Positions 47,509-59,386 of a stretch of DNA of 60,000 bases are shown here, piece after piece; position 1 is the first letter of the stretch; each line of letters begins with the position of its first letter. Source of the stretch: Nymphaea colorata. Its lineage: Eukaryota > Streptophyta > Magnoliopsida > Nymphaeales > Nymphaeaceae. Position numbers and translations under genes: made by a program. The stretch spans positions 17,129,716 to 17,189,715 of the forward strand of contig NC_045144.1 in NCBI RefSeq assembly GCF_008831285.2, read 5' to 3'. The notes beneath the pieces were generated by a model. The model was given only the letters and a program-made list of their open reading frames with translations. It had not been told where the DNA came from and made no database searches.

Positions 47509-50500
47509 ATGGGTGCGTACGAGCTCATAAAGGGGGAAGAAAACGGCGTCTACGACGCCAAGAGCGGATACCGGAAGATGGAGGAGGAAGGATTGACAAG
47601 GAAGCAGGACTTGGAGTCGGGGACGACGATGAATGATGTTCAACCCAGGGACGCTCTCGTGACGAAGGGTGATTCCACCGGCCGGCGGTTGGTTTCTCTC
47701 GATGTCTTCCGTGGCATCACCGTCGCGGTACGTTTCCTCTCTATCCATTGCAGCATCTCCCAATCACACACACACACACACACACACGCACACCCGCACG
47801 CGCGAGCCTCAAAGTAACAGGGAAAAAGAATAGGACTAGAAAACGATGCCATTTTCCTTTTCTTCTTTTTTCGTTTCTCATTCCTTTCCCGGACAGAGTG
47901 ACGTTTGTTTTTGTGGTAGCGTGCAAATTGTCCTTCATGATTCTAAACGGCACGGGTGATTATGCTTACATGCCTCTGTCTTATTCGATATCTGTCCTGC
48001 TTTAAACGGCTTTGGTTGGATCTCCCATCGTTCTTCGTTCTCGTTTTTCTGGATGCGCGTTCTCTCTCTCTCTCTGTGGCGCTTTTCCAAGGTGGGGGTT
48101 TGGTGTTGGTCCCATGACAACAATGTCTTACCCTTATTTGTACATAACTGGAAGGGTAACTTCATCTCCTCTTTGATGCGCCAACAGTGTGTTCATCGTC
48201 ATCACCGTCCTCATCTTTGCGGCCAAAAAGCAGCGCAACTGACGTGGGTGGAGACGACTTTTTCCTTCAAAAACGTAACTAGGAAGAGAGACGGACGACC
48301 GCCCCCCGTCCGTCGCCTTCTCTTTTGAATAAAGGGTGCAGCTAAAGCACCCGGGCTATGTGATTACGTACGATGATAATCGGCATACTAGCGGGGTTTT
48401 GGTATTTTGTGCCACATCCCTTGCGCTGGCCAGTAACCGCCACCTTCTCGATCACGAGGAGAACAGAGATATTCCACAGGGCCATGTCTGTTGGACCCGC
48501 CAAGCATGCCCTCCCCCGCCGTCGGTCCGCCAGACCTGTCGCTGTTGAAGATTGTGTCATCACGCTTTTCCCTCAACCGAGCCAAGGAGTCAAAACCGAA
48601 CTTCCTCTCCATGTTAGGGAGGGTCCCTTCAACTCGGCCTGACATATCGCCTAGCCTTTTCACTAAAGATTGTATGAAAGAATTCGCAACAGTGGCTGAC
48701 TGGGTTTCCTATCTTTAAGCCGAATCTGCGTCATATGAGCTCGAAGCAAAGGGAAGTTTGTTGTTTTGGCGAGGGCGGTTGCGTAGGACCTGGTCGACCG
48801 GCGAAGCTTATAGTGCCCTTAGATGACGCGGCAAACGTTTTGTATCACACCTGGAGAGTCGGAAAAGGATCGTTCTTAGTTGATCTCATCAGCCAACCTC
48901 TTAACAAATGTTAGTGACGTGAACGGTAAGCCAGTCTTCTGGCGGTGGTGGCAGGCATTTGCTTTTGGAGCTTAGAGAGAGAGAGAGAGTGCGAAAGAGG
49001 CGTCAGGAAATTGTCCAAACTTACCTATTATTTTCAGGAATGATTAGACTAATTATCGACAGTTAGCGTTACGATCGTTCTACTAGGAAACAATACGAGT
49101 TTCCTTTTTATTGGAGTCATACCCGTCTTTAGTGGTGTTTGGTCACCCCGCCGATTGAGCCAAATGGTCAACGCTGTAACTGGCGTTGTCCTTTTCCTCT
49201 TCACATTTTATCTTTTGTTCAGGCCGACCACCCCGTTGTTAAATACAGCAACCCTACGCAGAAATGATGCAGGGTCCAGTAGAAGGTCCCTTGGAATGTG
49301 TATTGCCCAAGTTGCTTTTCTCGGCCAAATGAATCGCATGCAGCCGGCGCCGTCCTCCTTTCTTTAACATTTCTACTAGGACTTCCCATTCGTCATAAAA
49401 TGCATTGATGCGCTTCGTCATACTTATTTAAGAGGAAGATACGACTCCGATACCGATTTTTAATAATCCCCGATGTATGATTATACGGTCGAAAGAAGGT
49501 CTTGGAGTGCGTCTCCGACAAAGCGATGCATAGTCTGGTCGTTCAGCTGCATCGCTGACAAGACACCCACGGTTCCGCCGGCCACTTCAGATCTGGAGTA
49601 ATGGCCGGCATCTGGGATGCGGGCCCCTTAACGAAGGTGATATCATCATTTGGAAAACGAAACAGCAGCAGCAGCAACAGGGGCTTTAAACTTGAAGTGC
49701 ACTCAATTCTGCTGACTCTATCGCTCTCTGCTCCTGCCTGGTCAAGCAGGCTTCTTTCAACTTTTTTATGTTCGTCGTCAGGTCGCCGGTTCCGCCGCAC
49801 TGTTGCTGATTTCCACTTTTCTTTCTCTTTTTTTCAAATTTTGTTTTGCACCTGACTTTTTTTACATTTTGAATTTTGTTCTATTTTATGTATTTAGGAA
49901 GAGCTCATGTGTGGGAGGCCTAGGCCAGCTCGATCGATGGCGGCCTTCTTTTCTTGCGGGGAAGTTAATGCGAGCTCCACCGTACAACTCCTATGGTGGC
50001 AAACCCAATAAGCTTTTATCCAAGACTTTTTTCTTTCCCTTAACAATCTTCAGAGCTTTTTGGTTTCTTTCTGTCCAAAGTCCGACACATTGAATTGTGT
50101 TCTCGCGCCAATCTGACGCTCGTCCGTCCACCAACAATTTTAACGCGTTGTAGTTGCCCGCTTTTTCACATGGAACTTGAGATCTTTTTCCTCGTTGTGA
50201 TACTTACATACCCAAGTTTGGGGGAGAAGGGCAAACATGTGATGCGTCGGTGCACCGGGAAACGAGGACCTGGCGACTCCATTCACGCGACTACCTACAT
50301 CCACATGGTCTTTTGTATGGAGTAGTGTAAAGAAAAGGTATAGCCAGTCGATCATAAATGATAGTGTGTGGTCGACATTGACTATCGGTCGTTATCGCTG
50401 CACCGACTGAAGCACGACCTATCCGTCTCTTAGGCCATGGGGTTGCGCTACCGTTCGTAGGTGGGGAGGCTTTGTTGAAAAAAAATTCTCGTAAAAATTC

Positions 50501-53500
50501 CTTATTTCATTTTGTTACTGTCACGAATTACCAACTCTTTCACCTGTGAAAGCTTCCCTTGTCTTTTCCCTTTCTCACTGCCTCTGATGGCGGGGAATAA
50601 CTGAATAGTGGATGTTTACCTGGAAAAAGCGGGAGCTTAAGGTCTCACCTTAAGCTCTAAAAAATCCTGGTAAAGCTCACGTGTCTTCCTTCATCAATGG
50701 ACGGCCTTCTGTTGTGACTTGTGCGCGCGAGTCCACTGGTGGCGAAGGGACTGCTGAACCGCTGATTCATCCGAAATTTCAAGTGTTGAACTTGCTTTAG
50801 TAGTGCGAGTAATTGATGTAACAACTTAACTCGTGTCAGTGTTGAGTACGATAAAATTTTGCAACCATCTTTCGTACATTATAAATTATGAAGTCATTGA
50901 ATTAATTGTTCTGTTATTGGAACTTATGATACCTTCAAGGCCATAACTTTAATTTATTAAAGCTATAAATGATTTTAACAAATTATGCTACCCATAGATA
51001 TATTCAGACGGCTGATGTATACTAGATCAATAATTTGATACATGCTCTACTCTGTATGTAATGTATTGATAGAGATAATAGAATACGAGAACTCATCAAA
51101 TAATTTTAATTTGAAGAGGCATTAGTAAAACCAGCCAATCGCTTCGCTTTTCCCCGGTTCATCGTTTACAATCTTCTTCAACATGCCTTCGAGGCTCCTA
51201 TGACTCCATTTCATCACGAAAGTTACAACATTGACCCCTAATCATGAAAATGATGGTCGCGAATGTTATCATATTAATTATGCAATTGTGCTTCGATGAT
51301 TGATTTTTTTATGGATATACATTGCCTATTTCTGCAGCTCATGATACTTGTGGATCATGCTGGTGGTATCTTTCCTGCAATTAATCATTCCCCATGGAAT
51401 GGTGTGACCCTTGCTGATTTTGTCATGCCATTTTTCCTCTTCATAGTTGGGGTTTCTCTTGGCTTGACATACAAGGTATGCCTTTGATCTGAGGACTGAA
51501 AAGTAGTGTCCTGTAATTGCATTCCCTTTCATTCTGATCCACATGTTTGTGGCAAAGTTTCAAAAGGTGCTATCAGTATCTGGACGATTTTTCTGAAAGT
51601 TTAAGAATGAGCCTGAAACACTGTGATGATGAACTAGCACATGATTCTTGATAACCTAGTGTAAGATACTGGCACTTCACATCTGCCCAACTTTCACTAT
51701 TATCTTGGAGTAAATCTGTTATTTGGATTTTTAGGAACATTACCAATCTGTATCACTCACATGCTGTACGAACCTCGCTTGGTACTGCTACTGTGTGAAT
51801 ATGCGTTACCTAAACTTTGGGATCTTATCGGAGCATCTTCTTAGCAAAAAGTCTTAAGCTATCTTTCAGTTGCCCGATGTTCTCTTTGTTATAAGGCTTA
51901 GGCTATCTCTGCAGTTTGAATAACACTATGATTAGATTTCTTTTGATGACCTAATTCTTGGCACCTTGGGATTGTGCTTTTCATCCACAGAGGCTTTCAA
52001 ATAATGCTCTTGCAACTAAAAAGGCTGTAGTTCGAGCAGTCAAGCTACTGGCATTGGGTCTTATTCTCCAAGGTACATATGACTTGTGATATTTTGCTGG
52101 TTCTTACCTCAAACATTTGATGCATTGTTTCTGTTTTTCTATTACGTTACCAGTTGCAATTATCAAACGCCATTGACGTTCATGGTTATTGGTTTGCATA
52201 TCTTGTTTTCTTGCTTAAGTTACTTTCTTAATCCATTTTACTGATTTTCTGTTATAGGGGGTTACATTCATCGTGTTTTTGATTTGTCTTATGGAGTTGA
52301 TATAGCACACATCCGTTGGATGGGAATCCTTCAGGTATGGCCTATGATAGTTTTGTCTTTTTCTGTTGAGAGTACTCTTCATATCAAGTTGTCACTTGTC
52401 AGCTACACATTCTTGATGAGAATCTAAAGCCTATTATATTTGACTATAATAGAAAAGTAGACTGTCTTAAATGAACTATCTAGTGGTCAATATATCTGGG
52501 TAAAAGTTGTGAACAATGCATTAGAAAGTTGGCAGACAGGTCTTGCTGGGTTTGTACTCTTTCTCTCTCTCTCTCTCTCTCTCAGACCACACAACACATC
52601 GAAAGGGACGACCTTACTGTTCTATATTGGGAAATTAGGTTTCTGTCTCTTAGTTTTTTGAATTGAACTTTTAGCAGCTCTGGTGAAGATTTTGCTGTTT
52701 GTACTCTCTCTCTCTCTCTCTAACCACACGACAAATCGAAAGGGACAACTTGTTCTACATTGGGAAGCTAGGTTTCTGTCTGTTTTTTGAGCTGAACTTT
52801 TAGCAGCTCTGCTGAAGACCTTGCTCAAGCTGAAACGCACTTAACCCTTGTTGGACTTCAAAGAAAAGAAGACAGAAGGGTCCGGATAGGTAAATCTTGG
52901 GTGTGTGTTCCTTACAAAAGGTGCATAACCACTTAGCCAGGTTACACATGGGCTTCATTTTCAGCTCGAATGATGGGCTATTTTATTGGGAAGTACATTG
53001 GAATGAAGTAAAACTCTGTACTCTGTAAGGAACCATGGCTTCACATCCTGTCTTGGAAATTGGTATCATAACCTGCTCTAGTCACTTGTCAGTGGCAACA
53101 GAATTCCAAATTTTCATGCTTTGCTTTTGAGGAACTAGCATTTACATGTAGGCATATGTTTATGAATGCTAATAGAAAGAGAAATGGCTTCCATACAGTA
53201 ACCTACAGAGTTTTTTTTTCTTGTTTCAGCGGATAGCAATAGCTTATTTAGTGGCAGCAATTTGTGAAATTTGGCTGAAAGATAATCAGGATGTGATCAG
53301 TGGATTCTCTTTGTTGAAGAAATATCGGCTACAATGGTTTGTTCCCATGCATTGTTTTTGGTTTTATGCATATCTTTTTTTTTTGTTTTTGGAATCTACA
53401 ACATGCAAACTTCATGGAAGGAATCTATTTCCAACTTGTGTGTGTAGGTACTTTTCTGATGTTTTTCTATGCTTCTATGCAGTACCACATTAGGTTAATG

Positions 53501-56500
53501 AATTTATCAATGTTATTGAATGAACAAGTTTAGTGAATGGTGTTGACTGAGCAATAACCATGGTTAGTGAGTGCTTTGCTTGTGATATCTTTCTATGCTT
53601 CTCCCATTCTTTGTGCAGAGTTACCACTTTCCCTATGCTTACTGGCATCTTGTGCTTCCATCCTAAGTGGGCATATGAAGGCTCGTTCTTTGAAAAGGAC
53701 AAAAGACCTAGCTTGTTGAGAATTGAATTTATGAAGTTTGACTGATTGACATTTTTTTTGGGCGTCAATGTGGCCTTTGTGGGGGTTCTGGAGCATGGCC
53801 TTTGGAATCTGGAATGGAGGAAACACAACACTTATACTAGAAAAATTTGATGCAACATAAAAGTAAAAATGTTTATGTAAGAATTATGTACTTGCACATT
53901 AAACAAATCATTCTTTTGGTGTTTTCTTGCATGATGAAGTTTGAAAATATCTCCTTTTATTGGACATGATGAATGGTGCACTTTTGTGTGCAAGTTCAAC
54001 TGTCTTTAATTTCATCTAACCATGTAACATTGATCGAGTACCATGAGTCTTCCTGGTACAGGTCCCATTTCTTTAATTTGGTTGCTCTTCTGGAGGGAGT
54101 ACTCACTGACATCAACAACTAATTCTGGTTCTAAAGTCAAAATTATCTGTAGATGTTGACTGTCTTTCACAATCACATTTTATTGATCATTATAGCACAC
54201 TTATTTTATGTTCATCCCTATTTAATTCACAATTTCTATTTTACAGGTTGCTGGCTCTTATGATATCTATCATATACGTGGTATTGTTGTATGGTCTGTA
54301 TGTACCTGATTGGGAGTTTCAGATACTGATTGATGGAGCTTCTCCAACCATGAAGACTTACTCTGTAAGTTCTTATGGAGTTTCATTTTGTGCATTTGAT
54401 GTCACTTGGCATGCCTGTCTACTGAATGTTAGTCATCAGCGCGTAACTGAATTTTGTGACTTTATCCTTCTCTTGACTTATGGGTTTCTAATCGGAAAAG
54501 AGCTGGTCTGTGTTCAGGTGAAATGTGGAGTAAGGGGTGATACTGGACCTGCTTGTAATGCTGTTGGAATGATTGATCGTACAATTTTAGGCATAAACCA
54601 TCTTTATACAAGGCCAATATATAAACGCTCAAAGGTATGGCATGTTTCCATTAACATGGTGCCACTGAATGTTCATATAAGTATTGTTTTTTTCGCAACC
54701 ATGCTTTGCCGCAATTCTTATTTCTAAATTGTTTTAGAATTTTGACTTCTAATGATAAGCACATTTCTCCTCTACAATCAATGTTAAGTTTCTTGCATTG
54801 TTTTGCTTAAAGTACATAGTTCTCTTTTACACTGGTAAATTTTATTCTTGGTGGCATCATCTTACGGGCTTGAGTCCATGATAGGAAGTCAAAATTTGTC
54901 TTGTATCCATTTGTCTTAATCATCTTAAGTTTGACAGTGACATTTTTGTCCTTGATTTAATTGAGTTTCAGGAATGCAGCATGCTTTCCCCTGATTATGG
55001 TCCGCTGCCTCCCAATGCACCTTCGTGGTGTCAGGCACCTTTTGATCCAGAAGGACTCCTAAGGTTACCGAGTTACCATTATCTCTGGTGATAACATGAA
55101 TATGTGAATCTTGAAATGTGTTGTTTCAGCATTGTTTGAGATAGGGGTATCAATTCTAAGTGAGAAAATGAATGAAGATGAAAGGCTACAATAGTAAATG
55201 AAAGATAGCACTTGCATGTTCATGATTGTGATAATATTCATGTCCCTATTTCGAATATTGGTCCATGGTGCAGGATTATTCTTCATTCTGCACCCCATAA
55301 AATGGCTTTAGCCATTTATACACCTTTTTGTTTGACTTTGTACAGATATTCTCATACTTTAATCTTGATACTGTTGACTGAGCACAGTTGTCCCTTGTTA
55401 CTTGATCTCAGGCATGTGCTTGTAAATGTGTTGGACTATCGAATATTCCTTGTCTAACTATATTGTGCTTTGTTTTCTTGTACAGTTCAGTTATGGCAAT
55501 TGTGACGTGCATAATTGGTTTGCATTTTGGTCATGTTCTTGTTCATTTTAAGGTAATAATTCAAAATTGCCTGCTAATACTTCCACTGGCCTTCTCGAAT
55601 GTGGCTTTGTTGTACTTCTTGTAGCCTTTTTCTTTTTTGTTTCCATTATAAGGCTGTACAGAATCAGAGTTCCTGATTTTATGGTTCCTCCCTGTTTGGT
55701 CTGTGAAAGTGATTTTGATCTGCAAAATATTTAGAGTTGTCCTCTACACTATTCTTTACAATTGGTTAGTAGATCTCCATTCAGTCTTCTCATTGATCAT
55801 AATCTTTTGAACCTATAGGATCATAAGGAAAGGATTTTGCAGTGGATGATGCCATCATTATTCTTTGTCTTGGTTGGCTTTTCCATGGATCTCTCTGGTA
55901 AGTATTTTCGTTGGCAGTCTTTGTTCGTTATTCTACTGTCCTAATGATGGCTCTGCCATCTTTTAAATTGGATATGAGACCTTATATTTTCTGATTGCAG
56001 GAATGTATCTGAACAAAGCTCTTTACTCATTCAGTTATATGTGTGTCACTGCTGGTGTTGCTGGGATTGCGTTCACTGGTGTATATGTAATGGTCAGTTA
56101 TATTTCTGCCCTTTCCAGACTAGCTACGGTATCCTGCACCTTTTTCCTGTACTAGAATAACTGACGATGCATCTGATGGTTCTTTTCTCCATCTATGTGA
56201 GGTATAAATGGATTCACATGTTTTTTTTTTCATTCTTTGTTGCCTTGAAGGTTGATGTGTATAGCTACAGACGTTCAACAAAATTGGCTGAGTGGATGGG
56301 GGTGAATGCTCTGACTATATACATTTTGGTAGCCTGCAACGTAGTTCCAATTGTACTTCAGGGATTCTACTGGAAAAGCCCCGAAAACAACATTGTGAGT
56401 CTCTGCCTTCTCATCTATGGATTTTAGTTTAAGCAAATTTTCCTCCCTCTCTCTCTCTCTCGCTCTCACATGAGAGATGGAGTTTGTAGTTGGTCCGGAA

Positions 56501-56579
56501 GTGGCGCAGCAATTGTATGAATTCCTTTTTGCTGTTTTTTAATTTTTTCCAGTTCAAGTTGGTTGGGCTCCGAAGTTAG
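47509..56579 (+). CDS. heparan-alpha-glucosaminide N-acetyltransferase-like membrane protein, 13 exons, 452 aa
   Basis: Homologues are polytopic membrane enzymes; human HGSNAT moves acetyl from cytosolic acetyl-CoA to luminal glucosamine. The plant substrate is not established. Exons are 47509-47727, 51338-51475, 51991-52072, 52258-52334, 53230-53336, 54247-54364, 54518-54634, 54972-55063, 55486-55552, 55819-55897, 56001-56092, 56251-56394 and 56553-56579; all borders are GT-AG and the frame is continuous. RRLVSLDVFRGIT (59-71) opens the core. NHSPWNG holds His90, aligned with the human catalytic His. Then come LADFVMPFFLFIVGVSLGL, HIRWMGILQRIAIAYLVAA, a loop with CGVRGDTGPACN, INHLYTRPIY and FDPEGLL, and later hydrophobic helices. 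There is no large N-terminal luminal domain. The last exon adds only FKLVGLRS; this short end fits a plant subtype as I recall, but a missed 3' exon is possible. Confidence 0.9.
47728..51337 (+). other. large first intron of the acetyltransferase gene (3.6 kb)
   Basis: The donor GTACGT at 47728 and an acceptor CTGCAG ending at 51337 bound it. It contains a CA microsatellite (47764-47787) and GC-rich patches, without recognisable coding sequence. Large first introns can carry expression-enhancing elements; none can be named here. Confidence 0.8.
47764..47787. repeat. CA dinucleotide microsatellite
   Basis: A run of about 11 CA units, 37 bases into the first intron of the acetyltransferase gene. 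Confidence 0.93.
52543..52824. repeat. tandem duplication, unit about 149 bp, with CT tracts
   Basis: Two copies start TTGCTG at 52543 and 52692. Both run through a CT tract, ACCACAC, ATCGAAAGGGAC, a TAGGTTTCTGTCT-type segment and GAACTTTTAGCAGCTCTG. They differ by several substitutions and indels. The repeat is in the intron between exons 52258-52334 and 53230-53336. Confidence 0.85.
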
Positions 56580-56819
56580 ACTGGCAAGAGAGAACTATTG
56601 TAACTAGGCTCTATGAAGGATGGCTTTTGCTGCTCCATGCCGTGACGTGCTTGGAGTCTGCCGTCTAAAGTATCACACCGTACAGAAATGCACATCTAAT
56701 TCTTTGCACAAGGACTGATTTCCCACAGGAAGAACGGCGACCAGCTGAACTACTGTCCTGCTGGCAGAATGGCGACCAGCTTCGGCAATAAACTTCTTGG
56801 GTTGGACATCATAGTCCGT

Positions 56820-56854
<35 letters not shown>
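56820..56854. repeat. CT dinucleotide microsatellite
   Basis: An uninterrupted CT run about 240 bases after the stop codon of the acetyltransferase gene, probably within or near its 3' UTR. Confidence 0.95.
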
Positions 56855-56857
<3 letters not shown>

Positions 56858-57106
56858 GTAAATACTTGAGTTTCATTTACTAGCTTCTCTATCATTTAAG
56901 ATGTTCGATGCAACTTTTTGATCTTGTAAATACACGTAGCCGAAGAATGACGTCTACTAAAGATTCTGGTTCTTGTGAATGGGCCTCATTCTGTTTCCTT
57001 ACAACTCGTGATGAGCGGTTGTATCATGTATGCCCTTGCTGCCATTCGGCGAGAACTTCGGAATGCCTTGGGAAAAAAGGTTGGGTCAGAGAAAGAAGTA
57101 AATCAT

Positions 57107-57273
57107 GCAGATAGAGCAGCGCATTTTCGTAGTAAACCTTCATCTCCAATTCATTCCTCCGCGCTGTTGCTGTTTTTAGATGCTGTCTCATGTATCACCC
57201 GTCAAAAGGACGTTCGCCATTTCTCGATGAAAGCAGATAGAGCAGCGCATTTTCCGTAGTAAACCTTCATCTC
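57107..57273. repeat. pair of 40-bp direct repeats
   Basis: GCAGATAGAGCAGCGCATTT followed by a CGTAGTAAACCTTCATCTC segment occurs at 57107-57146 and again at 57233-57273, with one extra base in the second copy. The copies are about 126 bases apart. Confidence 0.9.
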
Positions 57274-58105
57274 GCTAATTGAAATCATGAAATGTTCAAC
57301 AAGTGCAAATGTGCAAACAAATGTGCCCATAAAATCTCCCGTAAAGAGCCTCATCCCATTTGTTTTTAACTTCCCTTTCAAACTCTTTTCTAACTTCTCT
57401 TTCCAAACCAATGCCTTCAACCTCAAGAGTCAGCTAAGGAGGCCGTGCATGAAAGCAGCGGTGGATTCGGGATGTATACATTTTTTTTCTTGGGGAAACG
57501 ATCGAATAAAATTTATCAAATCATTTCACCAGGATTAATTACATTTTAAAATTTTTTAAAGGAGAGAAATTCAAAACTCTAATCTCTCTCTCTCTCTCTC
57601 CATTGATGGTAAAGACTGGTCTGAAGTTTATGGGCAAAAATTAATGCGATTGCAAGAGGAGCTGAAAAGAAAAACCAGAGGAAGGAAGAAATGAAGAAAG
57701 AGAAATAGCAGATGAATCTGTCTGTTCATTTGATGAATGTTGCTTGATGGTATATTTCATTTGTGTACATGTCGCAGTGTGTATAGGGTTCATCAAATAT
57801 GTAAATTAGGTAAACCTGTAAGGATGAAAAAAAAGAAAACTTTGACAAGCGACGACCAGCGACTTGGGTCGACACTCTGATAGACTAGACCAGAAATCTC
57901 CACACCTGGGCAATATCCAAGGAAAGCAAAAGCCAAACATGGCACGCCATCTGAAATCCGAACAAAAGAAGGAAAAGGGAAAAGGAATTAAGAGTGACAC
58001 GGCAAATGAACGTGCAGGAGTGCGTTGCAGAAGGAAGGAAGGGGCGAGGTTGTGATCACGTCGAGCAGAAGGAAGTTGATGGGAAGGGAGTGGGGAGGGG
58101 GAGAT

Positions 58106-59386
58106 TTACTTCTTCAAATCGTGGTAGTAACCGAGTGCGGAGTAGACGGTCTGGGCGATGGTGAGGGCGAGAAGGACGACGGCGGCAACGAGGGATAGGA
58201 TGGCCCAGGGGTTCCTGAAGTAGGTGTGGATGAGGTTTGCCCGCCACATGTTGTGCTTCTGGGTGGAGTACCTGCCCAGCCTGCGATGCACCTCCCCCAG
58301 CTTGGAGGAAGGGTCGATGGTCACCTCCCTGGACAGCTCGTTGAACAGCTTGGCCACCGCCTTGTCGCTCCCCAGCGCGTTCAGTATGATCCCCTTCGAC
58401 TGCAGCATCGCCACGTCCTTGGCGGAGTCGATGAGCGTGTCCATGAACGAGACGTAGGAGCTCACCTCGTTCCCCGCCCCCACGTGCATCCGCTCGTACG
58501 CCATCAGGTTCAGCAGCATCGACTCCGCCGTGTCGTCCACCGTGATCCGCGGCAGCCGCAGCACCCCGTGCTTGAAGTCGATGTCTCTCAGGCTCCTCGT
58601 CTTGCTCTTCTTGAACCGTATCCCCGCCTCGTACAGCTCGACTGCGCTCCGCACGATCAGCTCCGGCTCCTCCGACGGAGGATGCGGCAGCCCCGCCGGC
58701 CTCCCTTCTATCAGCCCCCTCCTGAATACCTCCAACACGTGCAGCCCCTCCCCGCCTCCCCGGCTCAGGGGCCGCAGCGAAAAGAAGTCCGTCACCAGCC
58801 TGTGCACGTGCCCCTCCTCCGACCTCGGCTTGCCCGTCTCCACGGCCACCAACCTGTCGAGCACCAGGAGTGGGATCTGGTTCTCCAGCATCAGCATGTC
58901 GCGCTTGATGTAGGGCAGTGCATACAGCATGCCGTGGCTGCTGAAGATGGGGTCGCTGGGGGAATAGTCCCCCGTCCCCTTCCTCATCCGCAGGATCTCC
59001 AGCATGAAGCAGCCGTCGATAACCATCATCTTCGCGAAGGAGCTGGGGCCGGCCACTGCCGGCGGCTCGTCGTAGTGGTTCACGAGCTGCTGCTCCACCT
59101 GCTTTATGCAATCGACGACGGCCTCCAGGGTTATGGAGGTCCTCCTGAGAAAGTGGAAAAGCGCCCTCTGCTTGTGCTCTTCCATGGGCATCAGTTGTGG
59201 TCTGCCGTGGTGATAAGGACCGAACGACACCATTTCCGGAGTGTAGGCATTCGTCTTGGTCAGATTGATCAGGTTGGAAGGCACCTTGTAGATCGACCGG
59301 CTCTTCCATGCTATGGACTCTTGGACAGGGTCGTAGCTTTGGAGTTTTGCCGCCATGTCGACAACCCAATCCTTCTGCTCCACCAT
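58106..59386 (-). CDS. DUF247 (UPF0481) plant membrane protein, 426 aa, single exon
   Basis: Plant-specific family of unknown biochemical function; in grasses, members at the S and Z loci are linked to self-incompatibility, which says nothing direct about this copy. The uninterrupted frame starts at ATG 59386 and ends in LKK before a stop. Family-like segments are IYKVPSNLINLTKTNAYTPE, MVSFGPYHHG with HKQRALFHFL, MMVIDGCFMLEILR, DMLMLENQIPLLVLDRL, GVLRLPRITVDDTAES, LNLMAYE and VSSYVSFMDTLIDSAKDV. A hydrophobic helix near residues 395-418 followed by a short charged tail is the usual C-terminal membrane anchor. Length is typical (400-550). The coding region is far more GC-rich than its surroundings, which keeps other frames open by chance. 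No intron or frame break is seen. It is convergent with the acetyltransferase gene. Confidence 0.94.
   Translation of the reverse strand: MVEQKDWVVDMAAKLQSYDPVQESIAWKSRSIYKVPSNLINLTKTNAYTPEMVSFGPYHHGRPQLMPMEEHKQRALFHFLRRTSITLEAVVDCIKQVEQQLVNHYDEPPAVAGPSSFAKMMVIDGCFMLEILRMRKGTGDYSPSDPIFSSHGMLYALPYIKRDMLMLENQIPLLVLDRLVAVETGKPRSEEGHVHRLVTDFFSLRPLSRGGGEGLHVLEVFRRGLIEGRPAGLPHPPSEEPELIVRSAVELYEAGIRFKKSKTRSLRDIDFKHGVLRLPRITVDDTAESMLLNLMAYERMHVGAGNEVSSYVSFMDTLIDSAKDVAMLQSKGIILNALGSDKAVAKLFNELSREVTIDPSSKLGEVHRRLGRYSTQKHNMWRANLIHTYFRNPWAILSLVAAVVLLALTIAQTVYSALGYYHDLKK

Larger units (their letters stand above)
56580..58105. other. intergenic region between convergent genes
   Basis: It holds the presumed 3' UTRs of the acetyltransferase gene (left) and the DUF247 gene (right). 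A long CT microsatellite lies at 56820-56854, a near-identical 40-bp direct repeat at 57107 and 57233, and a CT tract near 57582-57601. No additional gene was recognised. Confidence 0.55.

Noticed and set aside
58056-59369. A second 437-codon minus-strand frame over the DUF247 gene
   Set aside because: It is a shifted frame of the same GC-rich sequence without recognisable domains.
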